From the NCBI GenBank assembly GCA_031761405.1, contig JASEVX010000032.1, positions 1,616,398-1,680,397 of the forward strand: a stretch of 64,000 nucleotides of DNA. Reading direction: 5' to 3'. Positions 8,730 through 19,789 of the stretch are shown here, one piece after another. Position numbers and translations under genes: made by a program. Below the pieces are notes generated by a model. That model worked only from the letters and a program-made list of their open reading frames with translations. It was not told the origin of the DNA and searched no databases. Position 1 is the stretch's first letter, and each line of letters begins with the position of its first letter. This DNA comes from Serripes groenlandicus. Lineage: Eukaryota; Mollusca; Bivalvia; Cardiida; Cardiidae.

Positions 8730-10365
8730 AACATCGAACTGTATGGGCTGGAAACAGTGTAGATTGTATATCACGGATCAGCAACGATGGCTGTGTTGTC
8801 CTTTTTATTGTCTTTGTGACATGCATTCAGACGGTGTCAAGGTTAAACCTGCCAGTCAATTCCCAGCCGTAGCAAGTGCAGATTCCAGTGTAGACCACAT
8901 GCGACTTCGGGGACACTCTTCGTTTAAAGAGAATATAAGGCTATTATACAGAGATGAACTCTTACGTTAGACTGTATATGTTAAACATTGACCTAAAATG
9001 ATACGCCGATCATTAACATATCTGGCAAGACAAATCCGGAAATATCGTCATTTATGCTGCAGAAAGTGTTCTATTGACTTGCTTTGGAAGGCCTGCAAGA
9101 CAAATTCATTTTCCGAACAAATATACTAAAGATGGTCAGACATTTGGTGGTACAAACGAGCCTCTCATGCGTTATTTTCCGATAGGAGGCTAAAACTATT
9201 ACGGAAACATCACGCAGGGCTACTGTGGAGAGGTTTTTTCGTTCAAGAGGTCTTGATATCAATGACGACACGACTAAAAGTCCCAAGCAATTTAGACTTG
9301 ATGCAATCTCGACGGAACTGCTGCGTTTAAATGCCCTAAGTCACTCCATGGAGACGTATTATGTAAACAAAAAAGCAGAGGAAGGATACGTTATGGTGCC
9401 GAATTGAAGACGTAGCTTTCCTCGAAAAGCGCGTCACTAAATATAGTATGGATCGTGAAGACCCAAATATTGTGATTGTGCGCTGCAGGAACTATTTCCG
9501 ATTAAAAAGAACATTTTGTTTGAAGGCAACACTTTCAATATCAATGATGCGGTAATACAATCTGCTCACTATAAGAATGATGTTCTTGATTCGACGAAAA
9601 TTCCTCCTTACATTGGTAGAGAAGATACAGATGTTCTTCAGGAAGGGCGGACCTCCATTCAGAGTTATAAATGTAAGCTTTGATCAAAATGTTGTCGTCA
9701 GTTCCCAGATTACATACAAGTTTTAACTCGGCGAAGATCTAACGCAATTTATACTGGACACAATTGAAGAAAAACTGACTAGAGTAAACAATCGTGTTAA
9801 TCCACCAAACGGAGCAGATATCAATTTCTGGAACCGTTTCAGGTCATGCGTTGATCAGGTTGACAATCATCATCATATGTGTTTGTTTACCCTCGCCTAT
9901 CGGCATAAAGCCATTTGGCGAGCATAGGTTGACAATCTACAATTAATATCACCTTAATACGTAGGATCTGAACTTCTCACCTGCGCTAAAAAGGTGGCGG
10001 ACTGTCTCTAAAGAGACCACGGTATTTATACCCATAGAGCAATTTACCCGAGTGTTGTATCCATATATATGGTTATCGATGAAAGATACTGATTTTATCC
10101 TGACACACAGGTGGCATAATCCAACAACGAGAAAGTTGGTACTTTGTTAATCTTCAACAACGGGGCGCCCGTGAATATGTGTATAAAAGGGGAGCTGCAT
10201 ACCGTAGAAAATATTTTGGACAACAGCCTTCACTCAGGTGTTCCCGACTTGAAGCGAACCATCGATGACGTGACAACAACTGGAGCTGATGGAGTCGTTA
10301 TCGTTCCAACAACAGTTTATCAAATAGCCCAAACACAAACAGCGGAGAGGGTGCTTTAGGTGAAA
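8730..10365 (+). pseudogene. Decayed protein-coding repeat A, copy 1 (family unknown)
   Basis: Several collinear coding pieces in shifting frames. They include a stretch with DHMRLRGHSSFKE (8743-8970), FGRPARQIHF near 9085, RSRGLDIN...FRLDA (9225-9407), NRVNPPNGADINFWNRF (about 9786-9840) and LLIFNNGAPVN to GADGVVIVPTTVYQIAQ (10144-10359). Stops and frameshifts break it; an extra A near 9185 relative to copy 4 is one. The same pieces recur in the same order at 35500-38145. I do not recognise the protein. It could be the remains of a transposon-encoded protein or of a host gene amplified with the repeats. Confidence 0.55.
9857..9937. repeat. 57-bp insertion between 12-bp direct repeats
   Basis: AGGTTGACAATC occurs at 9857-9868 and again at 9926-9937. 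Between them is a short segment with CTCGCC and GGCGAG arms that could form a hairpin. Copy 4 of block A has one such sequence here, so this looks like a small insertion with target duplication. Confidence 0.6.
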
Positions 10366-10569
10366 GTACAGACAACATAACTCCTTTTCCCGCAAATGAC
10401 GAACTCACAGCTAACGACTTTGAAAACATTCAGACAAATAATCATTGAAAAAATTAATTGATAGAGATAAACGCGAAATGATTTGTATGGACCATAGTTA
10501 AAACAGTGTGGAAAATGAATGAATTGTACGTGGAAAAGGGTTGATTCAAAATATAGTAAAAAAATAAGT

Positions 10570-11900
10570 ACATGTATATATCACATTTGGAATCATTTGA
10601 CGTAAAGACTTACGAGGCTATAGTTCTATTTTTTTTTGTTAAATGATAACTGTATGCCTAATTACTTTTTTTACAGACAATAACGGCTCCTGTGAGACTG
10701 TGTGAATGAGCGGGCACATCGGAGTCTTTATTGTACATAAAAATGATATGACCCTTAAATCACTTGTAGCGGTATGTTTATAGATTCTGCTGCTGCAGAT
10801 TTCTTGTATGTGGGAAATGGTTAACAAGATACTAAGGCCTGTGTGTGTCAGGTCTATAAGTATTAACTTTATCTAACCACAACAGTGAGTGCTAGATAAG
10901 TGTGAATACAATCGGAGATGTGATTCCTGCATGCACCGAATCTACAGCATGATGTTTTCAAACATAATTAGAGAAATATGAAAAAATGAATAAAATATGC
11001 AATGAAACGGGTTGAAGACGTTGTACTAAAAGGCTAAAAGGAGTAATTGTTTCACGAAGCAAAGGGTTAGGTTACATAGTGCTTTCTTAGTAAACATCGA
11101 AGTATTTCTCATAACTACTTAAACAACTTAGTCTTAAACCCTTTCCCTCATCAGTTGAAGTCGAATTATGAGGGGCAAAGAAGCGTTTGTTAAGAATGAA
11201 TGACCGAGACTAAATTCGAACTGATAGGCCCTTGATGGATAATACCCATGTAAGGTCCCAGAATTCGTTATTAGAAAGAGAAGACAGTGCAAGATTATCA
11301 TCTGAATAGTCGAATAAACTTTAATAGTTTTATAATATAAAATAATTTCTTATGAACAAATTGTAAATACTGAGTACTACTCTTAAAACTCAAGTACATA
11401 TATATTGTTGATAAAACAATGTTCTATTGTTTCTTAAAACATTACCGGAAGATAATTGAATCTTTAGTCACCCAGTATCATCATGTATATTTAATTGTCA
11501 GTCACGTGACATATAGGTCAGTGCACTTGTTGCTATATCTGTAATTTAACAGAATCTTACGAACACTTATTTAGAAGATATCCGATAGTAACAGCAAATT
11601 GGTTAAATTTACACAATGTGTTACTTTTGTGTGATATAGGCAAAAACTAATGCTATATGCAAACAGTGGTAATGGGATATAAGTTATCCCAATCCAATTA
11701 TTATTATCTTAATATCATACTGTCTTTGTATTGTTTCTACATATACAAAGCATATTTCCTTAGCGACAGCAGAACAAAATCGTATGACATATATAGACTT
11801 TTTAAACAAGAATGTATCTATCTTTGGAAAGTGATAGAACACAAATCAATTAAAGACTATATATATAGCATCGGTTTACACTCTCTCACAACTCACGTCT
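10570..11900. repeat. Block B, copy 1 (X type)
   Basis: Non-coding block repeated at 17200, 33790 and 40830. Shared parts include CGAGGCTATAGTTCTAT, GATTCCTGCATGCACC, CTACAGCATGATGTTTT and GTCAGTCACGTGACA. Short pieces of the piggyBac-like MITE lie at about 10790-10825 and 11135-11155. The 3' part (11560-11850) is shared only with the copy at 40830-42120. Confidence 0.7.
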
Positions 11901-11982
11901 CTCTCACTTAATCACTCTATCACCAATCACCACTCTCTCAGTCACTCACTACTCACAACTCTCTCACAATTCTCACAGTATT

Positions 11983-12617
11983 TCACTCACTCACTCACTC
12001 ACTCACTCACTCACTCACTCACTCACTCACTCACTCACTCACTCACTCACTCACTCACTCACTCACTCACTCACTCACTCACTCACTCACTCACTCACTC
12101 ACTCACTCACTCACTCACTCACTCACTCACTCACTCACTCACTCACTCACTCACTCACTCACTCACTCACTCACTCACTCACTCACTCACTCACTCACTC
12201 ACTCACTCACTCACTCACTCACTCACTCACTCACTCACTCACTCACTCACTCACTCACTCACTCACTCACTCACTCACTCACTCACTCACTCACTCACTC
12301 ACTCACTCACTCACTCACTCACTCACTCACTCACTCACTCACTCACTCACTCACTCACTCACTCACTCACTCACTCACTCACTCACTCACTCACTCACTC
12401 ACTCACTCACTCACTCACTCACTCACTCACTCACTCACTCACTCACTCACTCACTCACTCACTCACTCACTCACTCACTCACTCACTCACTCACTCACTC
12501 ACTCACTCACTCACTCACTCACTCACTCACTCACTCACTCACTCACTCACTCACTCACTCACTCACTCACTCACTCACTCACTCACTCACTCACTCACTC
12601 ACTCACTCACTCACTCA
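11983..12617. repeat. (ACTC)n microsatellite, about 158 units
   Basis: An apparently uninterrupted run of ACTC for about 634 bp, entered through degenerate CTCTCAC/ACTCAC sequence from about 11880. It directly abuts the 40-bp minisatellite. Its length may be an assembly estimate. Confidence 0.97.
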
Positions 12618-14330
12618 TGTGGATGAGAGCTATCGAGATAGTTAAACGATCTCACCCCGTGGATGAGAGTTGTCGGAATAGCTAAACGATGTCACCCCGT
12701 GGACGATGAGAGCTATCAAGATAGTTAAACGATATCACCCCGTAGATGAGATATATCCAGATAGTTAAACGATGTCACCCGTTTAAGAGATCTATTAAGA
12801 TAGTTAAACGGTCTCACCCCGTGATTAAGTGTTGTCGGAAGAGCTAAACGATGTCACCCCGAGGACGAGAGCTATCAAGATAGTTAAACGATGTCACCCC
12901 GTGGATGAGATATATCAATATAGTTAAACGATATTACCCTGTGGACGATAGTTATCAAGATAGTTAAACGATGTCACCCAGTGGACGAGAGCTATCACGA
13001 TAGCTAAACGATCTCACCCCTTGGATGAGAGCTATCAAGATAGTTAAACGATATCACCCAGTGGATGAGACCTATCAAGATAGCTAAACGATTTCACCCC
13101 GTGGATGAGACCTATCAAGATAGCTAAACTATCTCACCCCGTGGATGAGAGCTATCAAGATAGCTAAACGATGTCACCCCGTGGACGAGAGCTAACAAGA
13201 TAGTTAATCGATGTCACCCCGTGGACGATGAGAGCTATCAAGATAATTAAACGATATCAACCCGTAGACGAGAGCTATTGTGATAGCTAAATGATGTCAC
13301 CCGGTGGATGAAAGCTATCAAGATATCTAAATGGGGTCACCCTTTGGACGAGAGCTATCAAGATAGTTAAATGATGTCACCCCGTGGATGATACTTGTCG
13401 GAATAGCTACATGATGTCACCCCGTGGACGAGACCTATCAAGATAGTTAAACAATATCACCCTGTGGACGATAGTTATCAAGATAGTTAAACGATGTCAC
13501 CCAGTGGACGAGAGCTATCACGATAGTTAAACGATCTTACCCCTTGGATGAGAGCTATCAAGATAGTTAAACGATATCACCCAGTGGATGAGACCTATCA
13601 AGATAGCTAAACGATTTCACCCCGTGGATGAGACCTATCAAGATAGCTAAACTATCTCACCCCGTGGATGAGAGCTATCAAGATAGCTAAACGATGTCAC
13701 CCCGTGGACGAGAGCTAACAAGATAGTTAATCGATGTCACCTCGTGGACGATGAGAGCTATCAAGATAATTAAACGATATCAACCCGTAGACGAGAGCTA
13801 TTGTGATAGCTAAATGTGTCACCCGGTGGATGAAAGCTATCAAGATATCTAAATGGGGTCACCCTGTGGACGAGAGCTATCAAGATAGTTAAATGATGTC
13901 ACCCCGTGGATGATACTTGTCGGAATAGCTACATGATGTCACCCCGTGGATGAGACCTATAAGGATAACTAAATGATTACATCCCGTGGTTGTTAGCTAC
14001 CAGGATAGCCCAATTATTTCATCTTGTTGATAAGTTATATCAGGAACACCCAATGATGTCACCCCGTGGACGAGGGCTATAAGGATAGCTAAATGGTGTC
14101 ACCCCTTCGACGAGAGCTATCAAGATGGTTAAAAGATGTCTTCCCATGGATGAAAGCTATCAAGATAGCTAACTGATTTCATCCCGTGGTTGTTAGCTAC
14201 CAGGATAGCCCAATCCTTTCATCCTGTTGCTAAGATCTATCAGGAACACCCAATGATGTGAGTCCTTAAATGAGAGGTATCAAGATAGCTCAATGGGTTA
14301 ATCCTGTGGCTCAGAGCTGTAAGGCTGGAT
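12618..14330. repeat. 40-bp-unit minisatellite, long array with higher-order repeat
   Basis: About 42 units of roughly 40 bp built on GATGTCACCCCGTGGATGAG and AGCTATCAAGATAGCTAAAC. Each consensus unit holds the hairpin AGCTATC-AA-GATAGCT. The block at 12941-13463 recurs almost unchanged from 13464 to about 13945, a higher-order repeat of 523 bp. Units become more degenerate after 13960. Confidence 0.95.
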
Positions 14331-14339
14331 TCCATGATA

Positions 14340-14625
14340 ATACTTTCTTACATGAATACCGATTTTATCCTGACACACAGGTGGCATAATCCAACAACGA
14401 GAAAGTTGGTACTTTGTTAATCTTCAACAACGAGGCACCCGTGAATATGTTTATTAAAGGGGAGCTGCATACCGTACAAAGTATCCTGGACAATAGCCTT
14501 CACTCGGGTTTGCCTGACTTGAAGCGAACCATCGATGACATGACACCACCTGGAGCTGATAGAGTCGTTATCGTTCCACAACAATTTATAAAATGGTCGA
14601 AAAACAGCGGAGAGGGTGCTTAAGG
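14340..14625 (+). pseudogene. Repeat A fragment, copy 2 (3' part)
   Basis: Carries only the last piece, LLIFNNEAPVNMFIKGELHT to DRVVIVPQQF, after a join straight from the minisatellite flank (TGATAATACTTTCTTACATG) to GATTTTATCCTGACACACAG. The central part present in copies 1 and 4 is missing. Relative to the others it has a deletion near 14580 that changes the frame. Confidence 0.6.
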
Positions 14626-14895
14626 TGAAAGTACAGACAACATAACTCCTTTTCCCGCAAATGACGAATTTACTGCTAACGACTTCAGACATTCAGACAA
14701 ATAATCATGGAAAATATTAATTGATAGCGATAAACCTGAAATGATTGTTATTGACCATAGTTAAAAACAGTGTAGAAAATGAATGAATTGCATGTGGGAA
14801 AGTGTTGATTTAAAATATAATAAAACAAAAGTACATGTATGCATCACTTTTGGAATCATTTAACTTAATACGATAATAGGACGTTTTTCATTCCG

Positions 14896-15107
14896 AAAAT
14901 ATTTTCCTACATATAACAAATCTGCAGCAGATGACTAAGATTACATTTATGTTTCAGCATGAAACAATCCTTTATATGAAAGTATAATCAGATGGATAAG
15001 ATCGAACACAGTATGGCAAAAGGCGATATTGCTCTTGAATCTCCAATGTTTTCAAAAGTCGTTTGCTGCAGAGGCGTCATAGATCATCTGTACGCGGAAA
15101 ATGTTAA
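14896..15107. mobile_element. piggyBac-like MITE in block C, copy 1
   Basis: Left part CCTACATATAACAAATCTGCAG, middle GGCAAAAGGCGATATTGCTC, right AAAAGTCGTTTGCTGCAGAGG ending CGCGGAAAATGTTAA. The counterpart lies at 38419-38630. Confidence 0.65.
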
Positions 15108-15174
15108 ATAGAACGATATAAAGGGATTGTAATTAATATACAGGATAGAAAACCTGGTGGGAAAAAGAGACATT

Positions 15175-15560
15175 TTCATTTCGGGCAATGTCTCATTTCT
15201 ACCACAAAGCCTCTGCAGCAAAGGCGTCAACTGTTATCTGAATTAGTGATTAGATCCTTTTCCACATACAACAACTCATCCGATGACTTTTGTTAATGGG
15301 TAAACTACGTTGAAAAGCATTTAATCAATTACTCGAAATTATTTCCATTGTATCATTTGAACAACTTTTTATTTCATAGTTATACATATAACCACGTGTT
15401 TAGAAATCCCCTTGGTTTGCTTGCAAAAACATCAACAACAATAAATTACTGCTCCTAAATTGGATATCAGTTACAATATGAAAGTTTGATTATTTTTTCG
15501 CAATAAATGCTTCTTATCATTTCCACACTTTTTCTGGTTTAAAATGGGAAAAGGATGCAA
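15175..15560. other. Block C, copy 1: MITE remnant and non-coding sequence
   Basis: A short MITE piece (CCTCTGCAGCAAAGGCGTC, then CCTTTTCCACATACAACA) and AT-rich sequence collinear with 38710-39325. No gene seen. Confidence 0.5.
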
Positions 15561-15564
15561 CCTC

Positions 15565-15815
15565 TCCATGCAGCTCAGTCGGTGGCGACGCGGGCTGTCT
15601 ATCCAGGGGTTGTGAGTTCGAATCCTATCTCGGCCAACACTCTTTCCGACGCTTAACAAAAGTGACTGTGTCAAATGTCATTCATCTTTCACCATTGGGC
15701 TAATAGTCTATGTGGACAAGCAGCCATTTGCTGGTAAAAAATGCTATGTACTGGTGGTAGAAAGCTAGGACACAAATGAGAAGGTGAAATGGCCGCCGTG
15801 AATAAAGCAATCAAT
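15565..15815 (+). mobile_element. tRNA-headed SINE, second family
   Basis: The head reads CAGCTCAGTCGGTGGCGACG (A box) and GTTGTGAGTTCGAATCC (B box), followed by a body with CACCATTGGGCTAATAGTC and a tail GGCCGCCGTGAATAAAGCAA. Other copies are at 39335 (+) and 47074 (reverse). Confidence 0.8.
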
Positions 15816-15852
15816 CTTTTAAGAGGTTTAAATATCTTGGTTTAATAAATTA

Positions 15853-15989
15853 TTCAATAAAGTAGAAAACATTGTGGCAAAAGAAGAAATTGCTCATTAT
15901 GCGATTTTCTTTTTTCATTTGTCTCAAGGTTTTCAAAAGTTGAATGCTACATATACGGCAAAATGCGTCTATAAGAGGGAAAAGGTTAA
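15853..15989. mobile_element. piggyBac-like MITE, short copy
   Basis: AACATTGTGGCAAAAGAAG, AAATTGCTCATTATGCGATT, then TCTATAAGAGGGAAAAGGTTAA. The left end is missing. The counterpart is at 39620-39747. Confidence 0.65.
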
Positions 15990-16019
15990 ATATCCTCCTG
16001 ATACAAACACGTGTAGGCA

Positions 16020-16650
16020 CATCTGAATGAAGACAACTTTAGAAATAATTGTAGAAAAAGGCAAAAATGCTCCTAACAAGCAATTTCTTCTTTTCCCAAG
16101 AATGTTTTCTTTTTCACCTAATATAATTGCTTATTATTTCGAGATTGTGGCCTTAAACTGTCGCTACATGTGGGATACATTAACCTGTTTCCGCTATGCA
16201 GAGGTGGCTGGATACCTCGCTTTCAACGATATTTCAGTAAATTCACAGCGTTTCATCAATGAAGTCACATCAGTTCATGATGCAGCTCGTCAATCGGAAA
16301 AGTTACAACGCCGTAGATATAGACAACCCTAAAATCTACACTGTTCATGTATAACAGACACCAACTTGTTGTTAGCTTCTGTCACATTGTGTCGATTCTC
16401 ATAAGAAATGGCAGGTGTACAGGCCGATCTGACCATATACGGATCAGAATGTCGAGCCTTATCTCAACACCGGATATATCCTCTTCACCGCGTTTTCCCA
16501 CTTTAATACGCATTCTGATGCATATACAGCAGTCGACCTTTGAAACTCGTATCAATAATTACACTTTCTTTTATAGACATTCACTGCAGTTTCCAAATAT
16601 GTTTTGAAAGTCGTCTGCCGCAGATTTGATTATGCGGGAAAGGGTAACAT
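16020..16650. other. Block C sequence with nested MITE pieces
   Basis: Collinear with 39780-40370. Near 16060 AATGCTCCTAACAAGCAATTTC and near 16605 GAAAGTCGTCTGCCGCAGAT are MITE-derived; the right end GCGGGAAAGGGTAA is at about 16636. A pair of frames at 16027-16607 has no recognisable domain and is broken by a deletion in the other copy. Confidence 0.45.
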
Positions 16651-16664
16651 ATGTACCAATGAGT

Positions 16665-16905
16665 GGTATCTACCTGGCCTAGTGGTAAACGTGGGTTTTG
16701 AGACTTGTCGACGTGGATTTTAATCCTGCTCGCAACGATCCTGGTACCGTGCCATTGCCAAAGCGCATTTCATAATATGTAACTGATTAGCTATCAATAG
16801 TTCGTGGTTATGTATATAACCCAAATACTGTTGAAACGTATATACTAAACAAAACAAAACAAATAAAAGTTGATTATTGTGTATGCAACAGGCATGATTC
16901 ACTGC
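16665..16905 (+). mobile_element. SINE-like element, third family
   Basis: A tRNA-like head CTGGCCTAGTGGTAAACG and, lower quality, a B-box-like TGGATTTTAATCC, followed by a body with CTGATTAGCTATCAATAG and a tail ACCCAAATACTGTTGAAAC ending in an AAACAAAACAAA run. The counterpart at 40365-40475 lacks the head. Confidence 0.55.
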
Positions 16906-16926
16906 GGTTTAATTTGACTGCATGAA

Positions 16927-17137
16927 TCGGATGTGGCCGAGTGGTTTAGCGTCGGGGATTTTGGACCGGTCGTCCCGGGTTCGGACCCAAGTCGCGGCGG
17001 TCATGGTGGAGTGCTCTTTGGTAAGGCATACTTTCTACCCTAGTAACCAGACCATCCAGAGTATCGATAATAAATGAACTGTTGCCGTGATATAACTTAA
17101 ACAATGTTTTAAACGTTGTAAAGCCCCAATAAAATAA
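16927..17137 (+). mobile_element. tRNA-headed SINE
   Basis: Same family as 4479-4716: TGGCCGAGTGGTTTAGCG, CCCGGGTTCGGACCC, then GTGATATAACTTAAACAATG and CCCCAATAAAATAA. TTTGACTGCATG before it and TTCGACTGCGTG after it look like a diverged target-site duplication. Confidence 0.8.
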
Positions 17138-17189
17138 GTTCGACTGCGTGTTATGTGTTTGGGTTTAATTGACTCTCCGTAACGGGCTC

Positions 17190-17790
17190 GTATAAAGGTA
17201 AGTTGACGTAAAAACTAACGAGGCTATAGTTCTATTATTTTGTAAAATGTTAACTGTATGCCTAATTACATTTTTACAGATACTAAAGGCTCTCGTGATA
17301 CTGTGCGAATGAGTCTTTATTTTACGTAAGAATTAGAGTACCATTGTATGTGGGAAAGAGTTATCGCGACATCAGAGCCAGTTTTTAACAGGTCTATAGG
17401 TATTTACTTGCTCTAACCACAACAGTAACTGTTAGTGATTGATAAGTGCGAGAACAAAGAGAGATGTGATTCCTACATGCACCAAATCTACAGCATGATG
17501 TTTTGAAATAGAATTAGGAAAACATAAAAAAAAAGAGAAAATATGTACTGAAACGGGTTGAAGACATTGTGCCAAAAGGAGTAACTTTAATGTTTTAATA
17601 ATAAAAACAAAATCATTTGAGACAAATTGTAAATATGGATGATGGTATAGGGCATAAGAATACCACTCAAGTGTATGGGTATTGTTGCTAAAACACTTGT
17701 CCATTGTTTCTTAAAATACCGGAAGATATTTGAATCTTATCATCATGTATATATAAGTGTCAGTCACGTGACAGATAGGTCAGTGAAGAC
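17190..17790. repeat. Block B, copy 2 (Y type)
   Basis: Collinear with 10570-11530 but shortened by internal deletions. It shares its continuation (a small MITE and about 130 bp after it) with the copy at 33790-34900 and not with the other two. Confidence 0.7.
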
Positions 17791-17793
17791 AAG

Positions 17794-17924
17794 TTACCAT
17801 TGAACGTTTGATACGGGACTTCTGTTCCGTGTTATATTTACCAGCGTATAACAAACGAGTACGTTTGCACGAGTTTGTTATTAGATGGTAAAATCACGAG
17901 CTAGTATAAAGCGTTCAATGGTAA
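17794..17924. mobile_element. Small 131-bp MITE
   Basis: Ends TTACCATTGAACG and CGTTCAATGGTAA are inverted repeats. Block B copies 1 and 4 lack it at the same point; the copy at 34695-34830 has it. Confidence 0.7.
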
Positions 17925-18024
17925 ATAAATTACACAAATACATTTACGATCAATGAATATTTATGTAAACTTTAATAACTGACGTTGAATTTGGATAAAA
18001 GTAAAGTTCTGTGTTTATGTCGCT

Positions 18025-18240
18025 TACAAATACAGAATACAGAATACAGAATACAGATACGTTAATTAGACTTTAGCAAAACATTGTTAATCGTCATACA
18101 AACAAATATATCACATGCGAGCAATCTTATAACAAAATAAGATTAATTAAATATCACATATTCCCGCACGCACAAACGCACACACTCACTCACGCACAAA
18201 CACGATCATAATAACATTAACGTATCAATGGTAAAATGAG
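18025..18240. other. Short AT-rich stretch with AGAATAC pentanucleotide-like repeats
   Basis: Contains three to four units of AGAATAC and a CGCACAAACGCACACACTCA run. No gene seen. Confidence 0.4.
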
Positions 18241-18581
18241 AGTGGTAATTTAAGAAAGTTTATGTTATTTTTTTCAGAGCACATATCCTTTTTGGTATAT
18301 CAACCGAAAAATAGATTTGATTTGAAATCACTTACACAATAGAAAATACACCAAATGAATGTGCTGTTGAAATATAGAAATTACATAATTGAAAATGAAA
18401 AATTCATATCTACACTATAAACAGACGAATTCATGATACATGTTTGTGAATCGAAATGAAACAGCTTCAAACATTTTTTAAATTGATATTGAAGTCGCAG
18501 TGATGAAAATATACCAAAAGAGAATCCAATTATTGAAAAATAGTAAGAAATAGTTGATATATAAAGAAATAACATACAGTA

Positions 18582-19776
18582 CAGCTCACGCGGAAAACGC
18601 ATCGTCCGCGAGGCACCGCGGACAAATCTCAACGCGGACAAATATTTTGGTCTGCAAAGGTGGGTGGAATTCCACCCATCACCGCGATTTGATTTTATGT
18701 ACCATCGCGGACGCAACAACATAACCCCAGGGGGTTAATACAACCGATAATCGTGGAGTTGCGGTGGAACCATCGCGGAATCGCGGTGACATTTCTTTGA
18801 ATAGATAAGCTTTTTCTCGCCGTTTTGCTGGGATTTTTTTTTTTTTTTATTAATTTTTATTTCATTACAGTACGAATAAATGTTGTTGAAGAGGATAATG
18901 ATTATAAATCAGTACTAACTTTAAAGCAGCATATATGCGTAACAACTTAATTTATTAAAATTCGTCAATACAATTCCCCTAAACTTGATGTATTCTGTAA
19001 ACGATACAACTACGTGATAATAAAACTGTTAATTCTGCCTGAAAGATGTGTGGCTTACTTTAAATCTCACTAATAAACGACGTAATTCCATTGTCACTCA
19101 CCACAATTACCAATGCATTGTTCATTCTTAATCGCCTATAAATTATTTCTTTAAAACCTGTTTCAAAGTCGGCTGAATAACAAAAACAAAACCATAACAA
19201 ACTTTGCAAACAAAGAAGTGTGAAGCGCCCATGTTAGTTCCGGATTTAATTAAACAACAAAAAACTAATTATCTGAATTGAAAGAGATTACGAAATCTCA
19301 TTAATTGGCATGTTTTACTCATAAAAGAACAACAATTTCTAGCTTAACACTGTGATCAATTTTCCCCATATTTTGTTATATGCAAGATGAACGAGACATT
19401 GTATTATATAAAGAAATGTAGTGTAAACAAACACAGTCTTCCACTGTTTTTCGAATAATTTGCTGAAATGGAATGAATTTTAGCAAGTTGGGTCATAAAA
19501 TAATCGCAATTCGTCAATAAACGTGTACATGTACATAATCAAAAACAACAACTTTTTAATAAAAGTAAAACATTTTTACAGGTAAATATTGCGGTGGAAT
19601 CGCGGTGATTTCAAAATAGATAAGAAGCTCGAATCGACGAAATATCAATCGCGGTGATCAAATTAGCCCGTAGGCGGTATTGCGGTGATCATATAGGTTG
19701 AATTGCGGTGATTATCCGCGATGAAAAACATTTGTCCATCGTGGGATCGCGGAAAACGCGTTTTTCGCGTGAGCTC
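18582..19776. mobile_element. 1.2-kb TIR transposon without transposase (hAT-like)
   Basis: The left end CAGCTCACGCGGAAAACGC and the right end GCGTTTTTCGCGTGAGCTC are inverted repeats (17 of 19 bases). Imperfect direct repeats TACAGTA/TACACTA flank it. The second copy of the segmental duplication lacks it (empty site near 42670). The interior repeats GCGGTGGAATCGCGGTGA near the right and left ends and has no coding frame. The CAG start and 7-8-bp target repeat suggest hAT; this assignment is tentative. Confidence 0.7.
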
Positions 19777-19789
19777 TACACTATAAGCC

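Noticed and set aside
18381..18722. 113-residue minus-strand frame
   Set aside because: It runs from duplicated non-coding sequence into the TIR element inserted at 18582; the empty site in copy 2 removes half of it.
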